NCBI GenBank assembly: GCA_900314365.1
Contig: OMVH01000225.1
Location: forward strand, 1-6,527
Source: an uncultured Prevotella sp.
Lineage (GTDB): Bacteria > Bacteroidota > Bacteroidia > Bacteroidales > Bacteroidaceae
Reading direction: 5' to 3'
DNA: 6,527 bases
Shown here: positions 1 to 6,522 of the stretch, in pieces
How positions within the stretch are numbered: position 1 is the stretch's first letter
Layout: each line of letters starts with the position of its first letter
The notes under the pieces: generated by a model
What the model was told of the DNA's origin: nothing
What the model saw: the letters and a program-made list of their open reading frames with translations, nothing else
Database searches by the model: none
Made by a program: the position numbers and the translations under genes

Positions 1-85
1 GTAAACTAAGTTAGGAATAACAAACAAAACTGTCAACCAAAATCAGTACACAACATATAGATTTTTTCAGTCATATGAGCAGGGA

Positions 86-197
86 ATGGTCAAACATATG
101 TTGTCCATTTGGCTAACATTTGTTGTCCATTTGGCTAACAATTGTTGTCCATTTGGCTAACAATTGTTGTCCATTTGGCTAACAATTGTTTGACCAT
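86..197. repeat. Symmetric array of four 22-bp tandem repeats bounded by inverted repeats
   Basis: The core TTGTCCATTTGGCTAACA begins at 101, 123, 145 and 167, so four head-to-tail copies repeat every 22 bp with only the short linker varying. Each junction carries a 10-bp palindrome or near-palindrome: AACATATGTT at 93, AACATTTGTT at 115 (imperfect) and AACAATTGTT at 137, 159 and 181. Each unit also contains CCA-TT-TGG, whose centre is 11 bp from the junction centre, so small dyads alternate about once per helical turn. The array is closed by a perfect 11-bp inverted repeat, ATGGTCAAACA (86-96) and TGTTTGACCAT (187-197), whose centre (141.5) coincides with the middle palindrome. All this is seen directly. 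Function is unknown: a multi-site protein-binding array, an iteron-like element or a small mobile or structural repeat are all possible. There are no spacers, so it is not CRISPR. Confidence 0.9.
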
Positions 198-290
198 CAG
201 ATTTTAGCAATTATTACCAATGCTATCGAGGGTACCGACTGCAAGAACAGCGTCTTCCAGTTCACCTTCGTTTACAAGTTCAATCTATAG
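183..290 (+). pseudogene. 3' remnant of an outer-membrane beta-barrel protein gene
   Basis: The frame ending at TAG 288-290 reads ...NAIEGTDCKNSVFQFTFVYKFNL. Alternating aromatic and polar residues close to the terminus are typical of the last strand of a Bacteroidetes outer-membrane barrel. Codons from about 222 onward are rich in C or G at the third position (gag, acc, gac, tgc, aag, aac, agc, gtc, ttc), unlike the AT-rich surroundings, which supports former coding. Going upstream the frame meets TAA at 180-182 inside the repeat array. The array puts a TAA in each frame because its 22-bp period is not a multiple of three, and positions 1-85 have early stops in every plus-strand frame. So no intact gene body precedes this end; the parent family cannot be named from about 30 residues. 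The real coding similarity probably starts near 200-220. The hairpin at 356-405 would be its old terminator. Confidence 0.5.
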
Positions 291-355
291 CCAGAAGGTC
301 TCTGAGCCAGAATGAAAGCCAAGAGACACATAGAAGACAAGAGCTATATAAAAGG

Positions 356-405
356 AAGGCAGGAGACAGCGGCCAGAACTTGGGTCCGCGTCTCCTGCCT
401 TTTCA
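356..405. terminator. Strong, probably bidirectional intrinsic terminator
   Basis: AAGGCAGGAGAC (356-367) pairs perfectly with GTCTCCTGCCTT (390-401), giving a 12-bp stem. After one bulged A (368) the stem continues with GCGG (369-372) against CCGC (386-389). The plus-strand stem is followed by TTTCATTT. On the minus strand it is followed by CCTTTTATATAG, so both directions have a T-rich tail. It lies between a plus-strand coding end (290) and a minus-strand gene end (435), which suits a shared terminator for convergent units. Confidence 0.8.
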
Positions 406-434
406 TTTCCGAGGTTTCCGTCAGTGCCTTAGGG

Positions 435-746
435 TTATTCGGCAAGCTCATCCTTCTTATCTTTGAGGAAGGCCGTCACGCAATCATTGAAGTCGAGTCC
501 CATCCTCGCCGACAATTCTGCAAGCCACCACACGCACTCGCCTATTTTGGCAGGCAGCTTCTCACGCTCATTACTCGGCCAGCGACCTTCATGGTCCATG
601 ACCCAACGGCCCACAAGTCCAGTATCCGTTAGAAAGGCTAACGCATCCTCCTCCAACGACCATCGCGAGCCATGATAAAGCTCTTCGAGCTTGTGATATT
701 GCTCCCTGATGGCAGCCGATTCCTTTTCTACTTCTTTCAAGTCCAT
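435..746 (-). CDS. MazG-like protein (NTP pyrophosphohydrolase fold, divergent active site)
   Basis: This is a small cytosolic protein of 103 residues. The segment from about residue 60 to 95 (KIGECVWWLAELSARMGLDFNDCVTAFLKDK) follows the C-terminal helix pattern of MazG-like proteins, normally ELGDVLWYLA.LA..LGID followed by a helix. The earlier ALAFLTDTGLVGRWVMDHEGRW (35-56) corresponds to the first motif region. MazG enzymes hydrolyse nucleoside triphosphates to monophosphates and pyrophosphate using acidic ExxE and ExxD metal ligands. In my alignment by eye these positions read D41/L44 and K67/E70, so most ligands seem altered and catalysis is doubtful. The ATG at 744-746 follows an A-rich stretch (AAATAAAACGAAAT) with no Shine-Dalgarno, normal for Bacteroidetes. 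Its neighbours are the decayed AraC gene upstream and the terminator downstream; it appears to be its own unit. The family call comes from motif recognition only. Confidence 0.65.
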   Translation of the reverse strand: MDLKEVEKESAAIREQYHKLEELYHGSRWSLEEDALAFLTDTGLVGRWVMDHEGRWPSNEREKLPAKIGECVWWLAELSARMGLDFNDCVTAFLKDKKDELAE

Positions 747-798
747 ATTTCGTTTTATTTATTTTGAATTGACAGATTCTTCAAAATACTAACACCCT

Positions 799-1166
799 CT
801 AAGACTGTTTCCTATTCTGTCTTCTGAACTCATTGGGAGACAAGCCGAAAGCGCGACGACCGTATTTCCCGAAGAAAGAGAGATTGGGGAATCCGAGGTC
901 GACGCATATCTCCTTTACGCTCATATCGGTATTGAGCAGTTACTCAAACGCGTACGGGGCGGCAGAATGAGGGCTTCGAAGGTCTCCAAATGTTGCCTTG
1001 CTCCGTTGACATCCACATCAAGCCGCCCATTGTCGCAGGCCAGAATCATATAGCCTTCTAAGGAGGCTGTGTCGAGCTGCGCAAGGTCCTCGAAAGTGGT
1101 GACGAGACGGATGTTCTCGTCCTCGTAGTTGAATACGGTCTGTTCCATGTCTGCAAAGTTCACCAT
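799..1166 (-). pseudogene. AraC-family transcriptional regulator, internally deleted and frameshifted
   Basis: Two pieces of one regulator are visible. From ATG 1164-1166, about 78 residues (MVNFADMEQTVFNYEDENIRLV...ALILPPRTRLSNC) resemble the start of the cupin-like sensor domain of Bacteroidetes AraC proteins; the ATG at 1146-1148 is an alternative start. This frame meets TGA at 921-923. From about 939 down to TAG 799-801, a second frame reads LLNTDMSVKEICVDLGFPNLSFFGKYGRR and AFGLSPNEFRRQNRKQS, the second helix-turn-helix and C-terminal tail of AraC/XylS proteins (DLGF..xSFF..Y.RR..GLSPxEFR). The two frames differ by one nucleotide, and a TAA directly precedes the second piece in its own frame. 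A typical member is about 280-300 residues, so roughly 160-180 residues, including the first DNA-recognition helix, are missing. The product cannot bind DNA normally. It lies downstream of susD on the same strand and may once have regulated that locus. Confidence 0.85.
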
Positions 1167-1183
1167 AATAGCTCGAAGTATGC

Positions 1184-1258
1184 TGTCCCGTTAAAAGACA
1201 ATAGTGGTACTTTTACCACAAGAACGCAAATATGCCACTATTGTTATTACAAGGGACA
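1184..1258. promoter_or_regulatory. Large imperfect inverted repeat upstream of the AraC remnant (operator or element end)
   Basis: TGTCCC (1184-1189) and ACAATAGTGG (1198-1207) are mirrored by CCACTATTGT (1235-1244) and GGGACA (1253-1258). Both pairs share the centre 1221 and have 8-nt spacers, giving 24-bp arms with about 19 matches. A smaller hairpin, GTGGTA-CTTT-TACCAC (1204-1219), overlaps the left arm. The dyad lies 18 bp upstream of the AraC remnant's ATG on the minus strand. Between the arms that strand carries CATATTTG, one mismatch from the Bacteroidetes -7 consensus TAnnTTTG; a -33 element is not convincing. An autoregulatory operator over the regulator's own promoter is the simplest reading. 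A short element with terminal inverted repeats is the alternative. Confidence 0.55.
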
Positions 1259-1302
1259 ATAAAAATCTTATCCTTACCTAAGCTGAGCTCCCATCACCGT
1301 AT

Positions 1303-1346
1303 AAACACCAAGCGCCCGGCAAGGCCGAAGCCTGATACCGGGCGCC
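1303..1346 (-). terminator. Probable terminator hairpin after susD
   Basis: GCGCCCGG (1312-1319) pairs perfectly with CCGGGCGC (1338-1345). Inside, AGGC-CGAA-GCCT (1322-1333) forms a second short stem with a 4-nt loop. On the minus strand the stem is followed by TTGGTGTTTATA, only a weak T-tract. It lies about 60 nt beyond the susD stop codon, the expected place for the end of the susCD transcript. Confidence 0.6.
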
Positions 1347-1404
1347 AATCAGTCAACAGCAGGAACAGGGCTCTACAGTTGTCTGCCGTTGATAAAGTTG
1401 TTCA

Positions 1405-3051
1405 CTATTCCCATCCGGGGTTCTGGGTCAACGACGGATTGCGCTGAATCTCATCCTGCGGGATAGGCCAAAGGAGCACCCACTCGGGTATGGCTCCCTG
1501 CTTTACGACACCTACAGGTTTGTTCTGAATCATAGCCGAGGAAAGGGGCACCCACTTCAGCTTTCCAGAATAGTCGCCGTCAGCCTCAGGATAGAGGCGC
1601 GTGCGGCGGATGTCGTCCCAAACCTTGAACTCGAGCGGGAACTCATGCAGACGCTCCGTGAGAATCGACTGGATGAGTGCATCGCCAGTGGCAGTCTCGT
1701 CAGGGAGTCCGGCACGGCGGCGCACTTGGTTCAGATAGCCTAAGGCCTTTTCAGTATTGCCGATACGCGCATTGGCCTCAGCAGCGATAAGGAGTACCTC
1801 GGAATAGCGCATCGTCGGAATATTGTTGTCGCCACCATGATTGCCAATGATAGCATCCTCCTCAAACCAAGCCCACTGCCCGGGATCGTTCAGAGTATGT
1901 GTTACACCCGTCTTATCAGTATATTTGTTGAAGAAGAACTGCTTCTCGTGCCCGCGAATATCCTCGCGTGCATAGCTCTTGAGAATCATGTCGCACGGCT
2001 GATAGGCTTTGTGCAGCACATTCATAGAGAACACCTGCTTGCCGTCGGCATCCTTCCAAGTAGTAGCATCCGATCCCATGCAAAGGTTCACGTAGCCATT
2101 GCCAATGTCATTATTGGAATAGTCGTATTCCTTTGCGAAGATGATTTCCTTGGACGACTTACTATTCTTAATCACGTTGAAGGCCGAATTGAGGTCGTCA
2201 GAGCTGCCATTGGCCTGCTCGAGCGCAGCCGATCCGCCATTGATGACCATCTCGGCATATTTGGCCGCATTCTCATAGTCGGCCTTTCCCCCCTGCAGAG
2301 GATAGCCGGCTTTCTGCAGATAGACCTCAGCAAGCAAAGTCTGCACCATTGCACGCGTCACGCGGCATCCGTTCTCATAGAACGACTTGTTGGGCAGGGC
2401 GTTGTTGGAGGCAATGTCAGCCAGGTCGTCAATGATTTTCTGGTACACCTGGTCGGAGGGCATTCTCTCGACATACATGTCGGTAGGCGACTTATAGGGC
2501 TTGTCGATATAAGGAACATCCCCGAACTCCTTGACCAGATAGAAATAGGCATAGGCACGGAAGAACTTGCCCTCGGCCACATAGCGGTCGATGGTAGCCT
2601 GGTCGAGCACGCCTGTCATACCGGGAATATTGGCCAGCACGAAGTTAGCTCTTGAGATGCCTTTATAGAACTCATGCCAAAGGTTGTTGTAAATGGTGGA
2701 CGAGAACTTCTCGAGGGTGTAGTTGCTCGACTTCGCAGCTTCAGCTATCTGGCTGTCACCATGGTCGTCGTAGAACAGTCCCGACACGATACCACCAAAC
2801 ATGGTGGACTTGGGCTGCCATCCGCCTCCGGAGTTGTTCAGATAGGGAACACCGCCGAAATAGAGTGCATCGACACCGGTCTGCGCATCCTCAACGGTTT
2901 TCCAGAACTGGTCGGCTGACTTCTGGTCTTTCGGATTCTCTTCGAGGAAGTCATTGCATGAGGTGAGCCCAAGGACAAGTGCCAACAGGGCCACGGACCA
3001 TATATTGATTGACTTTTTCATATTGTTCTGCATTGTTCGATAGGTTATCAT
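1405..3051 (-). CDS. SusD/RagB-family outer-membrane lipoprotein, nutrient capture
   Basis: SusD-like lipoproteins sit on the cell surface as the lid of a SusC barrel and bind the incoming glycan (or peptide in some relatives). The product has 548 residues from the first ATG, a usual length. The signal peptide hydrophobic stretch (about 18-29) ends in the lipobox LTSC, with the lipidated cysteine at 32, followed by NDFLEENP, a common SusD mature start. Family landmarks include a SusD N-terminal region with GKFFRAYAYFYLVKEFGDVP (161-180), then MRYSEVLLIAAEANARIGN (414-432, the TPR-like helix pair), ERLHEFPLEFKVWDDIRRTR (466-485), and the C-terminal signature NPSLTQNPGW. ATG at 3051 is 12 nt after the susC stop, but Met11 (codon 3019-3021) gives a more canonical signal peptide, MKKSINIWSVALLALVLGL, and may be the true start. 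It is surely co-transcribed with susC. The ligand cannot be predicted from sequence. Confidence 0.96.
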   Translation of the reverse strand: MITYRTMQNNMKKSINIWSVALLALVLGLTSCNDFLEENPKDQKSADQFWKTVEDAQTGVDALYFGGVPYLNNSGGGWQPKSTMFGGIVSGLFYDDHGDSQIAEAAKSSNYTLEKFSSTIYNNLWHEFYKGISRANFVLANIPGMTGVLDQATIDRYVAEGKFFRAYAYFYLVKEFGDVPYIDKPYKSPTDMYVERMPSDQVYQKIIDDLADIASNNALPNKSFYENGCRVTRAMVQTLLAEVYLQKAGYPLQGGKADYENAAKYAEMVINGGSAALEQANGSSDDLNSAFNVIKNSKSSKEIIFAKEYDYSNNDIGNGYVNLCMGSDATTWKDADGKQVFSMNVLHKAYQPCDMILKSYAREDIRGHEKQFFFNKYTDKTGVTHTLNDPGQWAWFEEDAIIGNHGGDNNIPTMRYSEVLLIAAEANARIGNTEKALGYLNQVRRRAGLPDETATGDALIQSILTERLHEFPLEFKVWDDIRRTRLYPEADGDYSGKLKWVPLSSAMIQNKPVGVVKQGAIPEWVLLWPIPQDEIQRNPSLTQNPGWE

Positions 3052-3063
3052 AATAAGAACGGA

Positions 3064-6000
3064 TTATAATGTTACGTTGACACCAAAGGAGAATGACGTA
3101 GCACGCGGATAGGAGAAGAATTGCCGGTTGGTTCCCCAGTTGTTGCCTCCTAAGCGGGTAGAGTTATCAGGATCGTATCCTTTATAGTCACTGTCGCAGA
3201 TAAGCAAGAAGTTGTTCAGGTTGGCATATACGCGCAGGGCCGTAAGACCGATGTGCTTGCACAACGAGCTGTCGAAAGTATAGCCAATCTGCAGAAGGTT
3301 GAAGCGCAGATAGTCGCCACTGCAAACCCAGTCGGAGTCGGCCTGGTTGTTGGCTCCCATTCCGAAGTTGTTCAGGCGCAGAGCCTGCTCCTTACCGTTA
3401 GGATTGAGCGTGGGGTGCCATGCCTCCTCATAGATGCGGTCGAGACCGTTGGTAAGGAAGCGGGCCACGGTGGAGTGATAGTATTCCTGCATGATGTCGG
3501 CTCCGAGTGAGAACTGGAGGTCGAGCGTGAGGTCGAAATTCTTATAGTTTATCGTATTGATGAACGAGCCCATCCAGTCGGGCAGTCCATTGCCGATGAT
3601 TTGGCGCTGCTTGTAGGTCACCTTCTCACCGACGACGGAGGGGATGTTCATCGTGGCTGCATCCCAATGCTCGGGTACACCGTCGTAGATGCCCGCACGC
3701 TTGTAACCATAGAAGGAGGAGAGCGACTCACCCTCGCGGATAAGCATGTCGTAGCCTACAAAACCGTCGGTCAGAATCTGACGCTTGCCACTCACGGGAT
3801 CCACGGAAGCTCCCTCATCGAGCTTATCCACCTTGTTCTTATTGTAGCCGAGGTTTAAGGTCGATGTCCACTGGAAATCATTAGTCTGTACGGGATAAGC
3901 CGTAACGAGGATGTCGAGGCCATGATTGTTGACCGAACCGATGTTCGACATGATGGATGAGTAGCCGGTGGTCTCAGGAACAGGACGGTTGAGCAGCAGG
4001 TCGGAAGTATGCTTGAAGTAGTAAGAGATGTCGAAGTTCAGACGGTTGTTGAAGAGTCCGAGCTCAAAGCCGGCATCCCACTGAGCCGTCTTCTCCCACT
4101 TCAGTTTCGAGTTGGGCATGTTGTCGAGATAGGACACAGTGACCATCTTTCCGTTGAGGATGGTTGTCGACTGGCTTACAGTGGCCAGAGAGCGGTAGGT
4201 TCCAATCTCAGAGTTACCAGTCACACCGAAAGAAGTATGCAACTTAAGTTTGCTCACGACAGGATTGTTCTTGAGGAAGTCCTCGTTGGAAGCCATCCAG
4301 CCCAGACCAACGGAGGGGAAGAAAGCGTATTTGTTGTCTTTTCCGAATTTGGAAGAACCGTCATAGCGGCCAGTGACCGTTGCCATGTACTTGTCGTTAT
4401 AGTTATAAGCAGCGCGCAAGAAGTAGGAGTTCATGGCCCACTTGTCGTAATCGGAGCCCACGGAAGGCTTCAGCGAGCCGTTGCCCAAGTTGTAGTAGCC
4501 GTAATAGTCGTCGGTGAAGTGACTGTCGCTGGCACTGAAATAGGTGTACTTGCGAGCCTGCCACGACATACCGCCCATGAGGTTCAGATGATGTGCGCCA
4601 AAATCGTGGATATAGGTCAGATAGGACTCTTCCTGCCAATAGAAGGAGTTGGAGTTGTTGGCCGAGGCTGCACCTTCAGAGGCTCCCTGGTCGATAAGCT
4701 GATGGGGCTGGAAGGGAGTGTAGTTGGCATCGCGGTTGTTATGATAGTCCACACCGTACTGGGTCTTGAAGTCGAGTCCCGGCAGGATATGGAACGTAAA
4801 GGCGATGTTACCGAAAATCTGGGTCCGATAGTTGTTTCGCGTTTCCCTCTTGAGCAGCTCCACCGGGTTGGCGACGCCTTCGGGCGAGAAGGTCTGGTAG
4901 CCGCTGTTAGGATCGTTCTTATCCTTCAGCGCAGCAGTGGTGTTTATCATGTTGTTCTGAATGTATTCTCCATTGAGCTGCACCGGGAGCCAGGGCAATT
5001 GCTCAATCATCGTGCGCAGCGCTCCTTGTCCGTAGGGATTGTCGGAGGTCCTGTTTCCCCAGGTATGGTTGACGAGGAGGTTCATGCTCGTTGACAGCCA
5101 TTTCGTCGGACTGTCATCATAGGTAAGCTTGGCATTCACGCGTTTGAAATAGGAGTTCACAAGGACGCCCTGCTGATCGGTGAAGTTAAGGAACGCTCCT
5201 ACCGACGAGCCGCCCTCGCCCGTGCGCTGGATGCTTATCTCGTGGTTATGCGAGAATGAGGTGCGCGAGCATTCATCCTGCCAGTCGGTATCGTAAAGAG
5301 GATTTCCGTTGGAGTCGAAATAACGGCTGTCGGTGAATATCTTCGAGAGGTCGGTATCAAAGTTCCTTCCTTGGAACTGGTTGGCATTCTCAAGTCCCTG
5401 CTTGAAGGCGGCCATCCACTCTGCCGAGTTCATGACATCCATCTTGCGGGCCATCTTGCTGACTGTGAACGACCCGTCGTACTTGACGTGCACTCCCTTG
5501 CCACCATTGCCGCGCTTCGTGGTCACCATAATGACACCGTTGGCACCACGGGCTCCATAGATGGCAGCAGCCGAGGCATCCTTCAGCACCTCAATGCTTT
5601 CGATGTCGTTGGGGTTGAGAAGCTGGAAGTCGGACATGGCTACTCCGTCGACAATATAGAGCGGGCTCGTAGAGGCATTGATGGTGGAGATACCTCGGAT
5701 GACAACGCGCATCTCACCGCCTGGCTGGCCCGTATTGTTGAAGATGTTCACACCGGCGGCCTTTCCTTTCAGACCGTCAAGGGCATTGAAGCCCTGCACC
5801 TTCAGAATATCAGACCCCTTTGCCGTTGAGGAAGAACCTGTGAGGTCGGACTTACGCATGGTACCGTAGCCAACCACCACAACCTCATCAAGGAGTTCCT
5901 GGTTCTCGCGAAGCACCACGCGGAGGGAACCGCCCTTACCGACTGTGGCTGTCTGGTCGGTATAGCCCACGAACGACACCTTTACTTCGTCACCGGCAGT

Positions 6001-6267
6001 GGCCTCGATGGTGCATTGTCCATCGATGTTGGTCACTCCACCCGTCTTGGATGACTTCACCATGACAGTGGCACCAACAACAGGCTCGTTGTTGGGATCG
6101 ACCACGGTGACGATGATGCCCTTCGCTTTCTGTTGGACAGCTTCGACAGTGTTCACCTCTGTAGTGGGATTGACGGCCATTGCCGGCGAGCCTAACATGG
6201 CCATCGCACACATGGAAAGTGCAGCCAATGACCTTTGGCTTGAATTGGATTGCAATAAATGAATCAT
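3064..6267 (-). CDS. SusC/RagA-family TonB-linked outer-membrane receptor
   Basis: This is a 1067-residue TonB-dependent transporter that imports the substrate captured by its SusD partner. Domains in order: a signal peptide (hydrophobic about 14-27, likely cleavage after AMA at 31); a carboxypeptidase-regulatory-like beta-sandwich (about 50-120, GIIVTVVDPNNEPVVGATV to LRVVLRENQ); a TonB-box-like DEVVVVGYG (127-135); a plug with LKGKAAGVNI (166-175), the SPLYIVDGV motif (201-209) and IEVLKDASAAAIYGARGANG (225-244) running into VIMVTTKRG; then a long beta-barrel to FSYPRATSFSFGVNVTL. No N-terminal STN domain is present, so sigma/anti-sigma signalling through this receptor is unlikely. The frame is uninterrupted and full length. 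ATG at 6265-6267 is the first ATG after an in-frame TAA (around 6319-6321). It is first in the operon, with susD 12 nt downstream. Substrate unknown: no enzyme gene lies beside it in the window. Confidence 0.97.
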   Translation of the reverse strand: MIHLLQSNSSQRSLAALSMCAMAMLGSPAMAVNPTTEVNTVEAVQQKAKGIIVTVVDPNNEPVVGATVMVKSSKTGGVTNIDGQCTIEATAGDEVKVSFVGYTDQTATVGKGGSLRVVLRENQELLDEVVVVGYGTMRKSDLTGSSSTAKGSDILKVQGFNALDGLKGKAAGVNIFNNTGQPGGEMRVVIRGISTINASTSPLYIVDGVAMSDFQLLNPNDIESIEVLKDASAAAIYGARGANGVIMVTTKRGNGGKGVHVKYDGSFTVSKMARKMDVMNSAEWMAAFKQGLENANQFQGRNFDTDLSKIFTDSRYFDSNGNPLYDTDWQDECSRTSFSHNHEISIQRTGEGGSSVGAFLNFTDQQGVLVNSYFKRVNAKLTYDDSPTKWLSTSMNLLVNHTWGNRTSDNPYGQGALRTMIEQLPWLPVQLNGEYIQNNMINTTAALKDKNDPNSGYQTFSPEGVANPVELLKRETRNNYRTQIFGNIAFTFHILPGLDFKTQYGVDYHNNRDANYTPFQPHQLIDQGASEGAASANNSNSFYWQEESYLTYIHDFGAHHLNLMGGMSWQARKYTYFSASDSHFTDDYYGYYNLGNGSLKPSVGSDYDKWAMNSYFLRAAYNYNDKYMATVTGRYDGSSKFGKDNKYAFFPSVGLGWMASNEDFLKNNPVVSKLKLHTSFGVTGNSEIGTYRSLATVSQSTTILNGKMVTVSYLDNMPNSKLKWEKTAQWDAGFELGLFNNRLNFDISYYFKHTSDLLLNRPVPETTGYSSIMSNIGSVNNHGLDILVTAYPVQTNDFQWTSTLNLGYNKNKVDKLDEGASVDPVSGKRQILTDGFVGYDMLIREGESLSSFYGYKRAGIYDGVPEHWDAATMNIPSVVGEKVTYKQRQIIGNGLPDWMGSFINTINYKNFDLTLDLQFSLGADIMQEYYHSTVARFLTNGLDRIYEEAWHPTLNPNGKEQALRLNNFGMGANNQADSDWVCSGDYLRFNLLQIGYTFDSSLCKHIGLTALRVYANLNNFLLICDSDYKGYDPDNSTRLGGNNWGTNRQFFSYPRATSFSFGVNVTL

Positions 6268-6307
6268 ACTACTATTAGATTTGATTGTTACAAAACTGAT
6301 TAAATGC

Positions 6308-6412
6308 TTATCGACAGTTTAAGGCCATAAATGGCTTATGACACGGTATGTGCCACTCATACGACAACGCCATGGCAATTGTTGCCATAGCCTTTATGGA
6401 CAGACTTTTCAT
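6308..6412 (-). CDS. Possible 34-residue leader ORF upstream of susC
   Basis: From ATG 6410-6412 to TAA 6308-6310 the frame reads MKSLSIKAMATIAMALSYEW, then HIPCHKPFMALNCR. The first 17 residues look like a signal peptide, with two lysines followed by an alternating Ala/Met hydrophobic stretch, and the upstream sequence is A-rich (CAAAAACTAAATATT) as for other genes here. It starts about 25 nt after the predicted transcription start and ends 40 nt before the susC ATG, in a different frame from susC. It could be a translated leader peptide, the surviving start of a lost secreted-protein gene, or chance. No homologue is recognised, so the call is tentative. Confidence 0.3.
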   Translation of the reverse strand: MKSLSIKAMATIAMALSYEWHIPCHKPFMALNCR

Positions 6413-6443
6413 AATATTTAGTTTTTGTGAGTGTTGTATGCCG

Positions 6444-6473
6444 CAAATTTAATCATTGTTTGAATGAGACAAG
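6444..6473 (-). promoter_or_regulatory. Bacteroidetes-type promoter for susCD
   Basis: On the minus strand TAAATTTG (6451 to 6444) is an exact match to the Bacteroidetes -7 consensus TAnnTTTG. CTTG (6473 to 6470), 18 bp upstream, matches the -33 element TTTG at three of four bases, with spacing close to the usual 19-21. Transcription would start near 6437 and give a leader of about 170 nt before susC, unusually long and containing the possible leader ORF. Confidence 0.55.
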
Positions 6474-6514
6474 AAAATAAAACTAAAAAAGTCATTCTAC
6501 TTAACATAGATTAA

Positions 6515-6522
6515 CAAATATA
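6515..6522 (-). promoter_or_regulatory. Second -7-like element at the right edge
   Basis: TATATTTG on the minus strand is another exact TAnnTTTG match. The region where its -33 element would lie falls beyond the window end, so it cannot be judged. It could be an alternative upstream susCD promoter or chance in AT-rich DNA. Confidence 0.25.

Noticed and set aside
101..188. CRISPR array
   Set aside because: The 22-bp units are directly adjacent with no unique spacers, and no cas-like gene is present.
101..188. Plasmid-type iteron origin
   Set aside because: The 22-bp period fits iterons, but no replication initiator gene or plasmid gene is visible and the context is chromosomal-looking, so this stays only a possibility.
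298..327. GTCTCT/AGAGAC inverted repeat as a terminator
   Set aside because: The stem is only 6 bp with an 18-nt loop and no T-tract; the hairpin at 356-405 is far stronger.
312..632. Plus-strand open frame running through the terminator and antisense to the MazG-like gene
   Set aside because: It crosses a strong terminator hairpin and overlaps a better-supported minus-strand gene; the translation shows no protein-like pattern.
1232..1447. Plus-strand open frame downstream of the inverted repeat
   Set aside because: It runs through the susD terminator hairpin and into the susD 3' end, and its translation resembles no protein.
1837..2655. 272-codon plus-strand open frame inside susD
   Set aside because: It is the antisense shadow of a convincing SusD gene, with low-complexity composition and no family features.
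4009..5094. 361-codon plus-strand open frame inside susC
   Set aside because: It is antisense to a clear TonB-dependent receptor, has no recognisable domains, and arises from the codon bias of the real gene.
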